Positions 1-8,520 of a DNA stretch of 64,000 nt are shown one piece after another (the stretch's first letter is position 1; each line of letters starts with the position of its first letter). The notes beneath the pieces are model-generated. The model did no database searches. It was not told where the DNA came from and was given only the letters and a program-made list of their open reading frames with translations. Both the position numbers and the translations under genes were made by a program. Source of the stretch: Pseudomonas gingeri (GTDB lineage: Bacteria; Pseudomonadota; Gammaproteobacteria; Pseudomonadales; Pseudomonadaceae); assembly GCF_013386165.1 (NCBI RefSeq), contig NZ_JACAOS010000028.1, forward strand, positions 252,828-316,827. The letters run 5' to 3'.

Positions 1-56
1 AAGCCCACGAGAAAGCGCCGATAACCCGCTGACTCACCATGGAAGGCCGCGGCGAT

Positions 57-827
57 ATGCAACATTCCGAGCAAGAAGATGACGATGGCGTCATCCGTTT
101 CAAACGCCTGCACCCCGAACATTTCGACGTGGTGCTGGGATCGCACCCGGCCAAGCAGAAAGTGCCGCGCCCTGCGCAGCCCAAGTCCTACGGCATATGG
201 GTAATGGTGCTGATACTCGTGGGCATGCTCGGCTACATGACGCTCAACCGGAACAGCAGCCGCCCGATTTCTGTCGAGCCAATGCCGGCGGCTGAGCCGT
301 TGCCGACTGAAGCACCTGCGCAGCCCCAAGTGCCGGAGGAGCCGGTGCAAGCACCTAATCCGCCCAGCGCCAAAATCGCGCCGACGCCCGCACCGCAAGT
401 GGTTGTCGTGGTGCAGACTCAGGCCCCAGCGGCGGCGGCAGCGCCCGCCACAGTCTCGGCCCCCGTGCCGAAGGCCCAGGGATTGGTGTCGGCCAGCTAC
501 CTGGCCGGTTACCAGGCCAACTTGAATGCGCCTGAAGCCAGACAGACGCGCCAGTACGAAATCGCCACGGTCAGCATTCGCGAATGGGACGGCCGCGACC
601 GTTATCAGGCGAAGTGGCGGATCTTCAACAACGTCATCGACAACGCCAGCGTCTGCGGCAACTTCCTGGCCACCAGTACCGAGCACAGCGAATGCCGCAA
701 GTCGGCAGCGGTATTTTTCAAGGAACAGTGCGGCGAATGGGGCAAGCGCTGGGACCGCGACCAGGAGGAGAAAAGCAAAGGGATGCAGGAGCGCTATTGC
801 ACGGCGATGAAGACGTTTAGCGCGTAG
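57..827 (+). CDS. Conserved hypothetical single-span membrane protein
   Basis: Family not recognised. From the ATG at 57 the product is 256 residues; an in-frame ATG at 39 exists but only the one at 57 has a GGAAGG sequence about ten bases upstream. The order is an acidic N-terminus (residues 5-10 rich in E/D), one hydrophobic span at about 44-63, a Pro/Ala-rich linker at about 75-150, and a C-terminal domain of about 95 residues with four cysteines (VCGNF, ECRKS, EQCGEW, RYCTA). This layout suggests a cytoplasmic tail, one membrane anchor and a disulfide-stabilised periplasmic domain. That topology is inference; no enzymatic motif is visible. Confidence 0.75.
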   Translation: MQHSEQEDDDGVIRFKRLHPEHFDVVLGSHPAKQKVPRPAQPKSYGIWVMVLILVGMLGYMTLNRNSSRPISVEPMPAAEPLPTEAPAQPQVPEEPVQAPNPPSAKIAPTPAPQVVVVVQTQAPAAAAAPATVSAPVPKAQGLVSASYLAGYQANLNAPEARQTRQYEIATVSIREWDGRDRYQAKWRIFNNVIDNASVCGNFLATSTEHSECRKSAAVFFKEQCGEWGKRWDRDQEEKSKGMQERYCTAMKTFSA

Positions 828-1245
828 GGGAAAACAGCGGACGATGGCGCTGAGCCGGCCAGTCGCTTAGTAGCCCCTTCGCGGGTAGGTTATTTCCTCA
901 AAGGAAATGGCCTACTCATACGAGGCAATTAATAACCAGCACTTGAGAGCCCGGCCACACCCTGCACCGGTACATGCTGATTCAGCACAAGCGCCAGGTC
1001 CTTCATTGTTCGGAGCTCCTCACCGACGCACTGACGGGACCGCTCCGATGACCAAGCCTATCCTTGAAAAAAAGAAGATACATTTAGAAAAAATACACCA
1101 GGCAAACCATTCTCAAACAGCTTGCCTGGCAGCAACCCCGTTGATAGTATTTTCTCAACGCATCTGGTTAACCATTTGCCCACCTTCCGAGGCCCACATC
1201 GATTCGTCGAGTGGGCTTTCGTGTATTCGGGCATAAGGAAAGCCA
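828..1245. other. Gene-free stretch between the membrane protein and the DUF3800 remnant
   Basis: No ORF here has convincing coding character. The stretch becomes AT-rich around 1065-1160, and a short dyad GTTGA/TCAAC lies near 1140-1159. It ends with the stable hairpin at 1192-1216, annotated separately. The AT-rich block probably holds the promoter of the downstream DUF3800 gene, but I could not pick -35 and -10 boxes with confidence. Confidence 0.5.
1192..1216 (+). promoter_or_regulatory. Leader hairpin upstream of the DUF3800 gene
   Basis: GCCCAC (1192-1197), an unpaired A, TCGA, the loop TTCG, TCGA and GTGGGC (1211-1216) form a ten-pair stem with one bulge. It lies 29 bases before the ATG at 1246. 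Conserved structured RNAs (the DUF3800 RNA motifs) have been described in front of DUF3800 genes; whether this hairpin belongs to one of them is inference. The few T residues that follow make an efficient terminator unlikely. Confidence 0.6.
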
Positions 1246-2050
1246 ATGCATTACGTTGCCTATCTCGACGAGTTCGGACACGTCGGCCAATACGTTTCCA
1301 GAAACCATTCTCAATACAAGACAAGCCCTGTTTTCGGGCTGGGTGGCATGCTCATTCCCGCGCACCACGTGCGCGAATTCGCGATCTACTTCTACAAACT
1401 CAAGTGCCATCTGCTGGCCTGGGATCTACAGCATAAAAATCCAAGGCAACTGCCTCCTTACCAATGGGAAAAGAAAGGCGCTTCGATTTACACGCCTACG
1501 AACATTGCCAAGTATCAATCGCTGAGACACTCTACATTTCGGCTGCTGAATCAGATCAAACAAGTCGGCGGGCACGTGTTCTACACAGGTGAGCACAAAA
1601 CTGCAGCTCCCCACGTGCAGGACTCTGATCGAGCCTCCAGTCCAAGGCGAAAGCCACCTTTTCCAGACACTCCAATGCGCAGACTGGATATGTGGCCTCA
1701 TTGGCCGCCTCATGGCGCTATCTGTTGCACCCGAAGAGTTTCGAGACGGGGAGGACTTCAAGAAGTACTTTTCCTCTCGCATCGCCGCTGTCTCTATCCC
1801 ATGCAGCGGTCTGGAACATCAGAAAAATGCCAAACCGCAAGAAGCTCTTGATGCAAAATCCGAAGATGCACCAATGCCGTCTCTCGGAAATTGCCACGAA
1901 CCCAACGCCGCGTCTGCGCGCAATGTACAACCCACTTGGGCTTCATTGGCTGAACTACCCCTCGCCGATCCAGACTTTCTGGGAGAACGGACGAATGTTA
2001 TCGCAGATGAAAACAGGTTCAATAAGGGGCCAGGAACGCCAACGACGTAA
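1246..2050 (+). pseudogene. DUF3800 protein, internally deleted and frameshifted
   Basis: The N-terminal half (frame of 1246, preceded by AAGGAA) reads MHYVAYLDEFGH and continues through a DUF3800-like region to VFYTGEHKT near 1608. The family-like C-terminal part (CRTLIEPP, LQCADWICGLIGRL) resumes in the next frame from about 1615 and stops at 2050. In intact relatives as I remember them, roughly 70 residues lie between GEHKT and CRTLIEPP, including the central acidic motif of this RNase H-like fold. That block is missing, so the break looks like a deletion plus frameshift, not a sequencing error. A GCAG occurs at each side of the junction. Both halves remain well conserved, which suggests a recent lesion. 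Confidence 0.78.
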
Positions 2051-2102
2051 GTTCGCTCCTGCGGCAGCTTCTTGGCTGTCCGTGGCACGCTGTCCACACA
2101 AT

Positions 2103-2133
2103 AAAAAACCGCCCCTAGGGGCGGTTAATTTTT
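2103..2133. terminator. Bidirectional Rho-independent terminator
   Basis: The perfect palindrome AACCGCCCC-TA-GGGGCGGTT (2107-2126) is flanked by a run of A on the left and AATTTTT on the right. It can end pckA on the minus strand, 22 bases past its stop, and also transcription from the DUF3800 side. Confidence 0.9.
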
Positions 2134-2154
2134 GAAGCGGGTAACCAGACCCGA

Positions 2155-3702
2155 TTACAACTTCGGCCCAGCCGCCTTGATCGCGTCGCTCACGTCGAAC
2201 TTCTTGAAGTTCTCGATGAACAGACCCGCCAGCGCTTTTGCCGCTTCGTCGTAGGCAGCCTTGTCAGCCCAGGTGTTGCGCGGGTTCAACAGGCCAGTCT
2301 CGACGCCCGGCACGGCCAATGGCACGTCCAGGTTGACGGTGTCCAGGTGCTCGGTCTCGGCGCCAATCAACGCACCGCTCTGGATCGCTGCAATCACGCC
2401 ACGGGTGGTCGGGATGTTGAAGCGCTTGCCAACGCCGTAGCCGCCGCCGGTCCAGCCGGTGTTGACCAGGTAGACCTTCGAGCCGAAACCACGGATACGC
2501 TTGATCAGCAGCTCAGCGTATTCACCCGCCGGACGCGGGAAGAACGGTGCGCCGAAGCAGGTGGAAAAGGTCGACTTGATGCCGGCGCCCGAACCCATTT
2601 CAGTCGAGCCCACCAGTGCGGTGTAGCCGGACAGGAAGTGGTAAGCGGCCTGCTCTTCGCTGAGGATCGACACCGGTGGCAGTACGCCGGTCAGGTCGCA
2701 GGTCAGGAAGATTACGGCGTTTGGCTCGCCACCGAGGTTTTTCGCTGCGCGTTTTTCGATCAGTTCACGCGGGTAGGCCGCACGGCTGTTCTGGGTCAGG
2801 CTGTCGTCGGCGTAGTCGGCCTTTTTGTTGGCGTCCAACACGACGTTTTCCAGCACGGCGCCGTGCTGGATGGCTTTCCAGATCACCGGCTCGTTCTTCT
2901 CGGACAGGTCGATGCACTTGGCATAGCAACCGCCTTCGATGTTGAACACCACGCCCACGCCCCAGCCGTGTTCGTCGTCACCGATCAGGTAACGGCTTTC
3001 ATCAGCCGACAGGGTGGTCTTGCCGGTGCCCGACAGACCGAAGAACAGGGTCACGTCGCCCTCTTCGCCCATGTTCGCCGCGCAGTGCATTGGCAGCACG
3101 TCGACCGCCGGCAGCAGGAAGTTCTGCACCGAGAACAGGGCTTTTTTCATCTCACCGGCGTAACGCATGCCAGCGATCAGGACTTTCTTGGCCGCGAAGT
3201 TGAGGATCACGGTGCCATCGGAGTTGGTGCCGTCACGCTCTGGCACACACTCGAACTCAGGCACGTTGAGGATCTGCCACTCGTCCTTGCCACCGGCGTT
3301 GTACTGGCCGGCTTCCGGGTTGATGAACAGGCAACGGCCGAACAGGTTGTGCCAGGCAGTACCGGTGGTCATCTTGACCGGCAGGTAGTGCGCCGGATCG
3401 GAACCGACGTGCACGTGGGAAACAAAGCGCTCGCGCTCGCCGATGAAGGCTTCGACACGGTTCCACAGGGCGTCGAACTTGTCGGCCGGGAACTTGCGGT
3501 TGATCGGGCCCCAGGCAATGGCGTCCTGGGTAGAAGGCTCTTCGACGATAAAACGGTCGACAGGCGAACGACCGGTGCGGTGACCGGTGCGCACTACCAG
3601 CGCGCCGGTGTCGGCGAGTTCGCCTTCACCACGAGCCAGGGCTTCTTTTACCAGATCGTCAACACTCAGATCGGTGTACACGGCATTGTTTGCTTGCGTC
3701 AT
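2155..3702 (-). CDS. pckA: Phosphoenolpyruvate carboxykinase (ATP)
   Basis: Converts oxaloacetate and ATP to phosphoenolpyruvate, CO2 and ADP, the first committed step of gluconeogenesis from TCA intermediates; cytosolic. The protein has 515 residues, slightly shorter than E. coli PckA (540). Visible family motifs are the phosphate-binding loop GLSGTGKT at about 222-229, the substrate-site region HRTGRSP near 41-47, and the metal/substrate segment around HNLFGR. The ATG at 3702 follows GGGGAAT. The gene is monocistronic, with a strong terminator just downstream and a dyad in its upstream region. A long antisense ORF covers it and is a codon-bias shadow. Confidence 0.97.
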   Translation of the reverse strand: MTQANNAVYTDLSVDDLVKEALARGEGELADTGALVVRTGHRTGRSPVDRFIVEEPSTQDAIAWGPINRKFPADKFDALWNRVEAFIGERERFVSHVHVGSDPAHYLPVKMTTGTAWHNLFGRCLFINPEAGQYNAGGKDEWQILNVPEFECVPERDGTNSDGTVILNFAAKKVLIAGMRYAGEMKKALFSVQNFLLPAVDVLPMHCAANMGEEGDVTLFFGLSGTGKTTLSADESRYLIGDDEHGWGVGVVFNIEGGCYAKCIDLSEKNEPVIWKAIQHGAVLENVVLDANKKADYADDSLTQNSRAAYPRELIEKRAAKNLGGEPNAVIFLTCDLTGVLPPVSILSEEQAAYHFLSGYTALVGSTEMGSGAGIKSTFSTCFGAPFFPRPAGEYAELLIKRIRGFGSKVYLVNTGWTGGGYGVGKRFNIPTTRGVIAAIQSGALIGAETEHLDTVNLDVPLAVPGVETGLLNPRNTWADKAAYDEAAKALAGLFIENFKKFDVSDAIKAAGPKL

Positions 3703-3744
3703 GAGATTCCCCGTCGGCCACTGGCCGAGTGCTCCAAACGTTTT

Positions 3745-3769
3745 GTAGTAGAAAGTCGTGCACTACTAC
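3745..3769 (-). promoter_or_regulatory. Dyad upstream of pckA
   Basis: GTAGTA (3745-3750) and TACTAC (3764-3769) form an inverted repeat with a 13-base spacer, starting about 43 bases upstream of the pckA start codon. The spacing is suitable for an operator. The cognate regulator is unknown to me. Confidence 0.35.
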
Positions 3770-3821
3770 CGCGAAAAAAGTGGGCGGGATTATGCCAGAA
3801 AAGCCCAAAAAGAGTAGGGTC

Positions 3822-3859
3822 CTCCTGTCAGAACGACCGTTTTCTGTCGTTTGACAGGA
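3822..3859. repeat. Long near-perfect palindrome between hslO and pckA
   Basis: CTCCTGTCA (3822-3830) and AACGAC (3832-3837) pair with GTCGTT (3845-3850) and TGACAGGAG (3851-3859): 15 base pairs with one bulged G and an eight-base loop. It begins 22 bases past the hslO stop. On the minus strand only a distant T run follows, so it could be a weak hslO terminator or mRNA 3' stabiliser. A DNA site for a dimeric protein is also possible. Confidence 0.6.
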
Positions 3860-3881
3860 GATTTACCTGCGCTGAACCGTT

Positions 3882-4784
3882 TTAGTGACGAGTATCTGAC
3901 GGGGTGTCGACGCCGGCACCGGCGAACAATTGCGAAACATCAGCGGCATCGAACAGATAACGCTGGTTGCAGAACTGGCAATCGACCTCGATGTGGCCTC
4001 CATGTTCGACCACCAGTTTCTGCGCATCTTCCAGCCCCAGGCTGACCAATGCATTGCCCGAACGCTCCCGCGAACAGCTGCAATGGAAGCGCAGCGGCTG
4101 GATGTCGAACAGGCGCACGGCCTCTTCGTGGTAGAGACGGTGCAGGACGGTTTCGTTGTCCAGGCTCAGCAGTTCGTCGGCGCTCAGGGTGCTGGCCATG
4201 GCGGTCAGGTGCTGCCAGCTGGCGTCGCGCTCCTCCTGCTCGCGCAGGCGGTCGGCGGGCAGTTGCTGCAGCAGCATGCCACGGGCACGACGGCCGTCGG
4301 CGTGGAGCCAGAAACGCGTGCCGACCTGCTGGGACATGACGAAGTAGTTGGTGAAACACTCCGCCAGGGTTTCGCCGTCGAGGTCGACAATACCTTGGTA
4401 GCGCTGGCCCTGGGTCGGGTCGACGGTCAGGGCAAGCACGCCGTTGGGCATCAGGTCGGCCAGGGTCGCGTCGGCAGGGATCAGGGCCTCGTCGTAACGG
4501 GCCAGGCCACGGATTTCCCGTTCGCTGGAACATTCGATCATCAGCAGCGGCACCGGGCCGTCGGAACGCGCCTGGAGAATCAGCAGGCCGTCGAACTTCA
4601 GGGTACCGACCAGCAACGACGCGGCGGCCATCAGCTCGCCGAGCAATTGCGCGATAGGCTCCGGGTAGGGGTGCTTGGCCAGCACTTCGGCATAGCTGCG
4701 CTCCAGCGACACCAGTTCGCCGCGGGTGTCGCTGTCATCAAAGATGAAGCGCTGGGAGTAGTCGGTGTCCGGTAGGTCTGACAT
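3882..4784 (-). CDS. hslO: Hsp33 redox-regulated molecular chaperone
   Basis: Holdase chaperone switched on by oxidative unfolding in the cytosol. From the ATG at 4784 the protein has 300 residues; the reading frame is open further upstream but MSDLPDTDYSQRF is the usual Hsp33 N-terminus. The zinc-binding redox switch is intact, with Cys235 and Cys237 (CSC) and Cys269 and Cys272 (CQFC). The gene lies beside hslR (Hsp15), as heat-shock partners often do, although a REP element separates the two here. Confidence 0.96.
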   Translation of the reverse strand: MSDLPDTDYSQRFIFDDSDTRGELVSLERSYAEVLAKHPYPEPIAQLLGELMAAASLLVGTLKFDGLLILQARSDGPVPLLMIECSSEREIRGLARYDEALIPADATLADLMPNGVLALTVDPTQGQRYQGIVDLDGETLAECFTNYFVMSQQVGTRFWLHADGRRARGMLLQQLPADRLREQEERDASWQHLTAMASTLSADELLSLDNETVLHRLYHEEAVRLFDIQPLRFHCSCSRERSGNALVSLGLEDAQKLVVEHGGHIEVDCQFCNQRYLFDAADVSQLFAGAGVDTPSDTRH

Positions 4785-4923
4785 AGGTATCAATTCTGGA
4801 AGTAGGAATAAGGGTGTTCTGCCCAGGTAGGTGAGCATTTTATGAACAAACGGGATTTGTACCAAGCAACATGGGGGCGAATGCCGCTCAGTCAAGGACA
4901 TTGGTCGGCCAGGTAACGCAAAA

Positions 4924-5010
4924 CCTGTGGGAGCTGGCTTGCCAGCGATGGCGTCAGTGAAGCTTGCATCGCAATCGCCAGCAAGCCGGCTCCTACAAGG
5001 ACCGCGCCCC
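4924..5010. repeat. REP pair (inverted)
   Basis: Two REP units in inverted orientation (CTGTGGGAGCTGGCTTGCCAGC and GCCAGCAAGCCGGCTCCTAC) fill most of the gap between hslO and hslR. Such pairs form large hairpins in mRNA and are dispersed by REP-associated tyrosine transposases in Pseudomonas. Confidence 0.9.
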
Positions 5011-5051
5011 TCCGCTAAACCTCATCTCCAGAAGACGCCCGGTATTACGCC

Positions 5052-5456
5052 CTATTCGGTGCCGCTGCCACGGAACTTGAACAGATCTCGCCGCTGTTTC
5101 TTGCTCGGCTTGCCGTCGGTGGTCAGGCCCAGCGCTCCGGCCTTGCGTTGTGCCGCCGCAGCCTCGCGTTTGGCCAGGCTCTGCTCGGTTTCAGCATAGA
5201 GCGTCTGCGCCTCGGGAGCGCCACGACGGATCAGTGACAGCGCCTGCACCACCACGGTCCGTTCGTCGAAACCGTTGCGAATCTGGATCTCGTCGCCCAC
5301 CCGCGGCTCCTTGCCCGGCTTGCAGCGCTCGCCACGACAATGCACCTTGCCGCTTTCAATCGCCGCCTTGGCCAGGGCACGGGTTTTATAGAAGCGCGCC
5401 GCCCATAACCACTTGTCCAACCGAACCTTGTCGTCCTCTTCCGCTTTCTGCGCCAC
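5052..5456 (-). CDS. hslR: Hsp15, S4-domain ribosome-associated heat-shock protein
   Basis: Small RNA-binding protein that in E. coli binds stalled 50S subunits carrying peptidyl-tRNA. It has 134 residues. The S4 domain starts at about residue 11 (VRLDKWLWAARFYKTRALA), and the C-terminus is basic and lysine/arginine-rich (KPSKKQRRDLFKFRG), as expected for Hsp15. It lies upstream of hslO on the same strand, so co-expression is plausible even with the REP pair between them. Confidence 0.93.
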   Translation of the reverse strand: MAQKAEEDDKVRLDKWLWAARFYKTRALAKAAIESGKVHCRGERCKPGKEPRVGDEIQIRNGFDERTVVVQALSLIRRGAPEAQTLYAETEQSLAKREAAAAQRKAGALGLTTDGKPSKKQRRDLFKFRGSGTE

Positions 5457-5561
5457 TGGCCTTCCTCAAACTGAAATATTGTCGAACTGTACTACCGTTG
5501 CTGTCGAAGCTGAATGGTCCTGGCCAGTCTAGAATGCCAGGTGATCCAGGGGGTAATTTCA

Positions 5562-5578
5562 CGACCTGAAACAGGTCG
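5562..5578. promoter_or_regulatory. Perfect short palindrome upstream of rimB
   Basis: CGACCTG-AAA-CAGGTCG (5562-5578), a seven-pair dyad with a three-base centre, lies in the hslR-rimB intergenic region about 90-110 bases before rimB. No T-run follows, so it is not a terminator. It may be an operator or a leader hairpin. Confidence 0.4.
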
Positions 5579-5665
5579 CTGAGATAACTATCGCCATTTA
5601 CCCGATATTCTGCGTGAATACCGCGATTACGGCTGCCGGGCAGCCAGAGCACGCTTTTTCACCGG

Positions 5666-6157
5666 TTGAGCATTTTGAAGACATTTGACCATTTGACTGT
5701 TGTAGGTCTACGCGAGTGGGTGGCGCTTCCAGATTTGGGAGTCGCTGGCCTGCGGGCAAAAATCGACACCGGCGCCAGCACCTCCAGCCTGCACGCCACC
5801 GAGATCGAGCCCTTCGAGCGCGACGGTGAGAAGTGGGTACGTTTTACCGCTCACCTGGGCAGCGTGGTGCAGTTGCGCCACCGCCGCTGTGAAGCCCCCT
5901 TGCTGACGATGAAGACCATCAAGAGTTCCAACGGCCATGCCCAGGTGCGTTATGTGATCGCCACCACCCTGGCCCTGGGCGACCGGGTCTGGCAGGTGCA
6001 GTTCACCCTCGCCTGCCGCAAGGCCATGCGTTATCGCCTGTTGCTCGGTTCCAAAGCTCTGATCGACGGCCAACTGGTGGTCAATCCGGAGCACAAATAC
6101 GTTCAAGACAAGCCGGTTTTCCCGGTCACTACTACCTCTGCCACAGGTGTTGCATGA
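5666..6157 (+). CDS. rimB: RimB-like retropepsin-type protease
   Basis: Member of the ATP-dependent zinc protease-like/retropepsin family (PF05618). In P. fluorescens the RimB product works with the glutamate ligase RimK in modifying ribosomal protein S6. The aspartic-protease signature IDTGASTSSLHA is at about residues 32-43. The start is a TTG: 5666 gives 163 residues, but the TTG at 5675 (MKTFDHLTVVG) is equally plausible. The stop overlaps the rimK start by four bases (ATGA), which indicates translational coupling. I found no convincing rimA upstream. Confidence 0.88.
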   Translation: MSILKTFDHLTVVGLREWVALPDLGVAGLRAKIDTGASTSSLHATEIEPFERDGEKWVRFTAHLGSVVQLRHRRCEAPLLTMKTIKSSNGHAQVRYVIATTLALGDRVWQVQFTLACRKAMRYRLLLGSKALIDGQLVVNPEHKYVQDKPVFPVTTTSATGVA

Positions 6158-7059
6158 AGATCGCTGTGCTGTCGCGTAACCCGCGTCTGTATTCCACCCG
6201 CCGCCTGGTAGAGGCGGGTATCGCCCGTGGCCATGAAATGGTGGTGGTCGACACCTTGCGCGCCTATATGAACATCGCCAGCCACAAGCCGCAGATCCAC
6301 TATCGCGGCAAGCCCCTGGAAGGTTTCGATGCGGTGATCCCGCGGATCGGCGCGTCGGTGACCTTTTATGGCTGCGCGGTGCTGCGCCAGTTCGAAATGA
6401 TGGGGGTGTTTCCCCTCAACGAATCGGTGGCCATTGCCCGTTCGCGGGACAAACTGCGCTCGCTGCAGTTGCTCTCGCGGCGCGGGATCGGTTTGCCGGT
6501 CACCGGTTTTGCCCACTCGCCGGACGATATCCCCGACCTGATCGCGATGGTCAACGGCGCACCGCTGGTGATCAAGGTGCTCGAAGGCACCCAGGGTATC
6601 GGCGTGGTGCTGTGCGAAACGGCGACGGCGGCGGAGTCGGTGATCGAGGCGTTCATGGGCCTGAAGCAGGACATCATGGTCCAGGAGTACATCAAGGAAG
6701 CCGGTGGCGCCGATATCCGCTGCTTCGTGGTCGGCGACAAGGTGATTGCCTCGATGAAGCGCCAGGCCAAGCCCGGCGAGTTCCGCTCCAACCTGCACCG
6801 CGGCGGCAGCGCCAGCCTGATCAAGATCACCCCGGAAGAACGCATGACCGCGATTCGTGCGGCCAAGGTGATGGGCCTGAGCGTGGCCGGGGTGGATATC
6901 CTGCGCTCCAATCACGGCCCGTTGGTGATGGAGGTGAACTCCTCGCCGGGCCTGGAAGGCATCGAGGTGACCACCGGCAAGGACGTGGCCGGGATCATCA
7001 TCGAGCACATCGAGAAGAACGGCGGCCCGAACATGACCCGGACCAAAGGGAAAGGATAA
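6154..7059 (+). CDS. rimK: RimK, alpha-L-glutamate ligase for ribosomal protein S6
   Basis: ATP-grasp enzyme that adds glutamate residues to the C-terminus of ribosomal protein S6 and so alters ribosome composition; in Pseudomonas it is linked to Hfq and c-di-GMP signalling. It has 301 residues, the usual RimK length. Visible ATP-grasp elements are VIKVLEGTQGIGV (lysine and glycine-rich loop), VQEYIKEAGGADIRCFVVG, and the C-terminal metal-binding MEVNSSPGLEG. It overlaps rimB by four bases and is followed by a large inverted repeat that probably ends the transcript. Confidence 0.96.
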   Translation: MKIAVLSRNPRLYSTRRLVEAGIARGHEMVVVDTLRAYMNIASHKPQIHYRGKPLEGFDAVIPRIGASVTFYGCAVLRQFEMMGVFPLNESVAIARSRDKLRSLQLLSRRGIGLPVTGFAHSPDDIPDLIAMVNGAPLVIKVLEGTQGIGVVLCETATAAESVIEAFMGLKQDIMVQEYIKEAGGADIRCFVVGDKVIASMKRQAKPGEFRSNLHRGGSASLIKITPEERMTAIRAAKVMGLSVAGVDILRSNHGPLVMEVNSSPGLEGIEVTTGKDVAGIIIEHIEKNGGPNMTRTKGKG

Positions 7060-7151
7060 AAGCAGCTACGAGCTATGAGCTTCAAGCCGCAAGCTAAAGG
7101 CAGCGGCGCTCTTGCTTGCAGCTTATAGCTTGTAGCTCGCCGCTGCTTTTA
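7060..7151. repeat. Large inverted repeat between convergent rimK and envZ
   Basis: The left arm (AAAAGCAGC...TACGAGCTATGAGCTTCAAG...) is complementary with mismatches to the right arm (...GCTTATAGCTTGTAGCTCGC...GCTGCTTTT). This is the AGCTACAAGCT-type Pseudomonas hairpin, different from the GCGAGC/GCCGGC REPs elsewhere in the window. A-rich and T-rich flanks make it a probable bidirectional terminator. Its right edge touches the envZ stop codon. Confidence 0.8.
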
Positions 7152-8462
7152 GACCGCATCGCGGGGCAGCATCAACCCCAGCGGCAAACGAACCCGCGCT
7201 TCCAGGCCGCCCCCGGTCCGGTTGCGCAGTTCGACATTGCCGCCATGCATCGAGGCGATCCGCCTGACGATCGCCAAGCCCAGGCCCGTGCCCTTGCCGC
7301 CACGGGCTTTATCGCCCCGGGTGAAGGGGTTGAAGATGCCTTCCAGTTCCGCCGGATCGATCCCCGCGCCCCGGTCCATGACACTCAGCACCACATACGG
7401 CGCGCTACTGTCGCCCGAGACGTAGGCCGCCACTTCCACGCCTTCGCCGGCATGGTGCAGGGCATTGCCGATCAGGTTGTTCAACAACCGCTTCATCGAC
7501 ACCCGACGCAACGGAAAGGGCTGGATCGGTTGCAGCCGCGTGCGCACCCGCTCTTCGCTCTGGTTGTAGGGCGCCACCACTTCGCGCACCAGCTCACTCA
7601 GGTCGACCTCTTCCACCGACTCGTCACGCCCGTCGCGGATAAAAGCGAGGAACTGATCGAGAATGGCGTCCATGTCCTCGATATCCCGGACCATTTCGTC
7701 GCTGAGATCGTCGTGGCTGCCCATCAACTCCAGTGACAGGCGCAGCCGCGTCAACGGCGTGCGCAAGTCATGGGACACCCCCGCCAACATCAACTCCCGT
7801 TCTCGCCCCGCCTGTTCGACGTCCTCGGCCATCTGGTTGAACGCCCGGTACACCTCGGTCATTTCGCTGGGGGTATCACTGATCGGTAGCCGTACGCTGC
7901 GGCCCTGGCCCAGTTGCCGCGCAGCATCCACCAGGCGCTTCAACGGCTGGTTGAGCTGGCTGACGAAGATCCAGGCCGATGCCGTGGATAGCAACCCAAT
8001 GGCAAAGAACCAGCCCAGCACGCTCCAGATCTTCTGCCCACGCAGCGGGTGCGGGTACAACGGCACTTTCAGCCAGCCGGCGCCCAGGCTCGGCGCCCGT
8101 ACCCAGAGGGCCGGCGGCGAATGCATGCGCAGCCGCACTTCGGTGTCGGCCCCCAGTTCCGCCTGCATCTGCCGCTGGTAGATCTCACTGTAGGGCCAGT
8201 GCTGCTCACCTTCCGGCACCCCACCACTGACAACGCGAATCAACCCGGCGGCATCGGCGATCTTGTCGCGATCGTCCTCATCCGCCGCCCAATAGGCACG
8301 CAAGGTCAGGGCCACGCCGTGACTGTACTGACGGTCCACCAGCACGTCTTCGTTCATCAGCAGGTACACCAAGGTCAGCGCCTTGGAGAACAGCACGACA
8401 ATCAGCACCAGCCAGAGGGTACGGGCGAAGAAACTTTGGGGGAACCAGAGAGGGGTTTTCAT
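7149..8462 (-). CDS. envZ: Sensor histidine kinase EnvZ (AmgS-type)
   Basis: Membrane sensor kinase that phosphorylates the neighbouring OmpR. In P. aeruginosa the pair at this locus is called AmgRS and governs membrane-stress responses and aminoglycoside tolerance. The chosen ATG at 8462 gives 437 residues. Order: transmembrane helix about 14-36, periplasmic loop, helix about 146-169, HAMP, phospho-accepting His231 in AGVSHDLRTPLTRL, and an ATP-binding domain with N-box NLIGNALHH, DRGAGIDP and KGTGLGLAIVRR. The reading frame extends further upstream, but MKTPLWFPQSFF is the expected N-terminus. Confidence 0.94.
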   Translation of the reverse strand: MKTPLWFPQSFFARTLWLVLIVVLFSKALTLVYLLMNEDVLVDRQYSHGVALTLRAYWAADEDDRDKIADAAGLIRVVSGGVPEGEQHWPYSEIYQRQMQAELGADTEVRLRMHSPPALWVRAPSLGAGWLKVPLYPHPLRGQKIWSVLGWFFAIGLLSTASAWIFVSQLNQPLKRLVDAARQLGQGRSVRLPISDTPSEMTEVYRAFNQMAEDVEQAGRERELMLAGVSHDLRTPLTRLRLSLELMGSHDDLSDEMVRDIEDMDAILDQFLAFIRDGRDESVEEVDLSELVREVVAPYNQSEERVRTRLQPIQPFPLRRVSMKRLLNNLIGNALHHAGEGVEVAAYVSGDSSAPYVVLSVMDRGAGIDPAELEGIFNPFTRGDKARGGKGTGLGLAIVRRIASMHGGNVELRNRTGGGLEARVRLPLGLMLPRDAV

Positions 8463-8520
8463 GGGCAGCCGCTGGACACTTTGCAGAGGCGAGCGGGCGG
8501 GCTCGCATATTGCGGATTGC

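Noticed and set aside
2347..3885. 512-residue plus-strand ORF opposite pckA
   Set aside because: Shadow of the GC-rich pckA reading frame; composition is His/Gln/Val-rich without domains.
5457..5665. rimA gene upstream of rimB
   Set aside because: The only plus-strand frames are very short and lack a ribosome site, so rimA could not be supported here.
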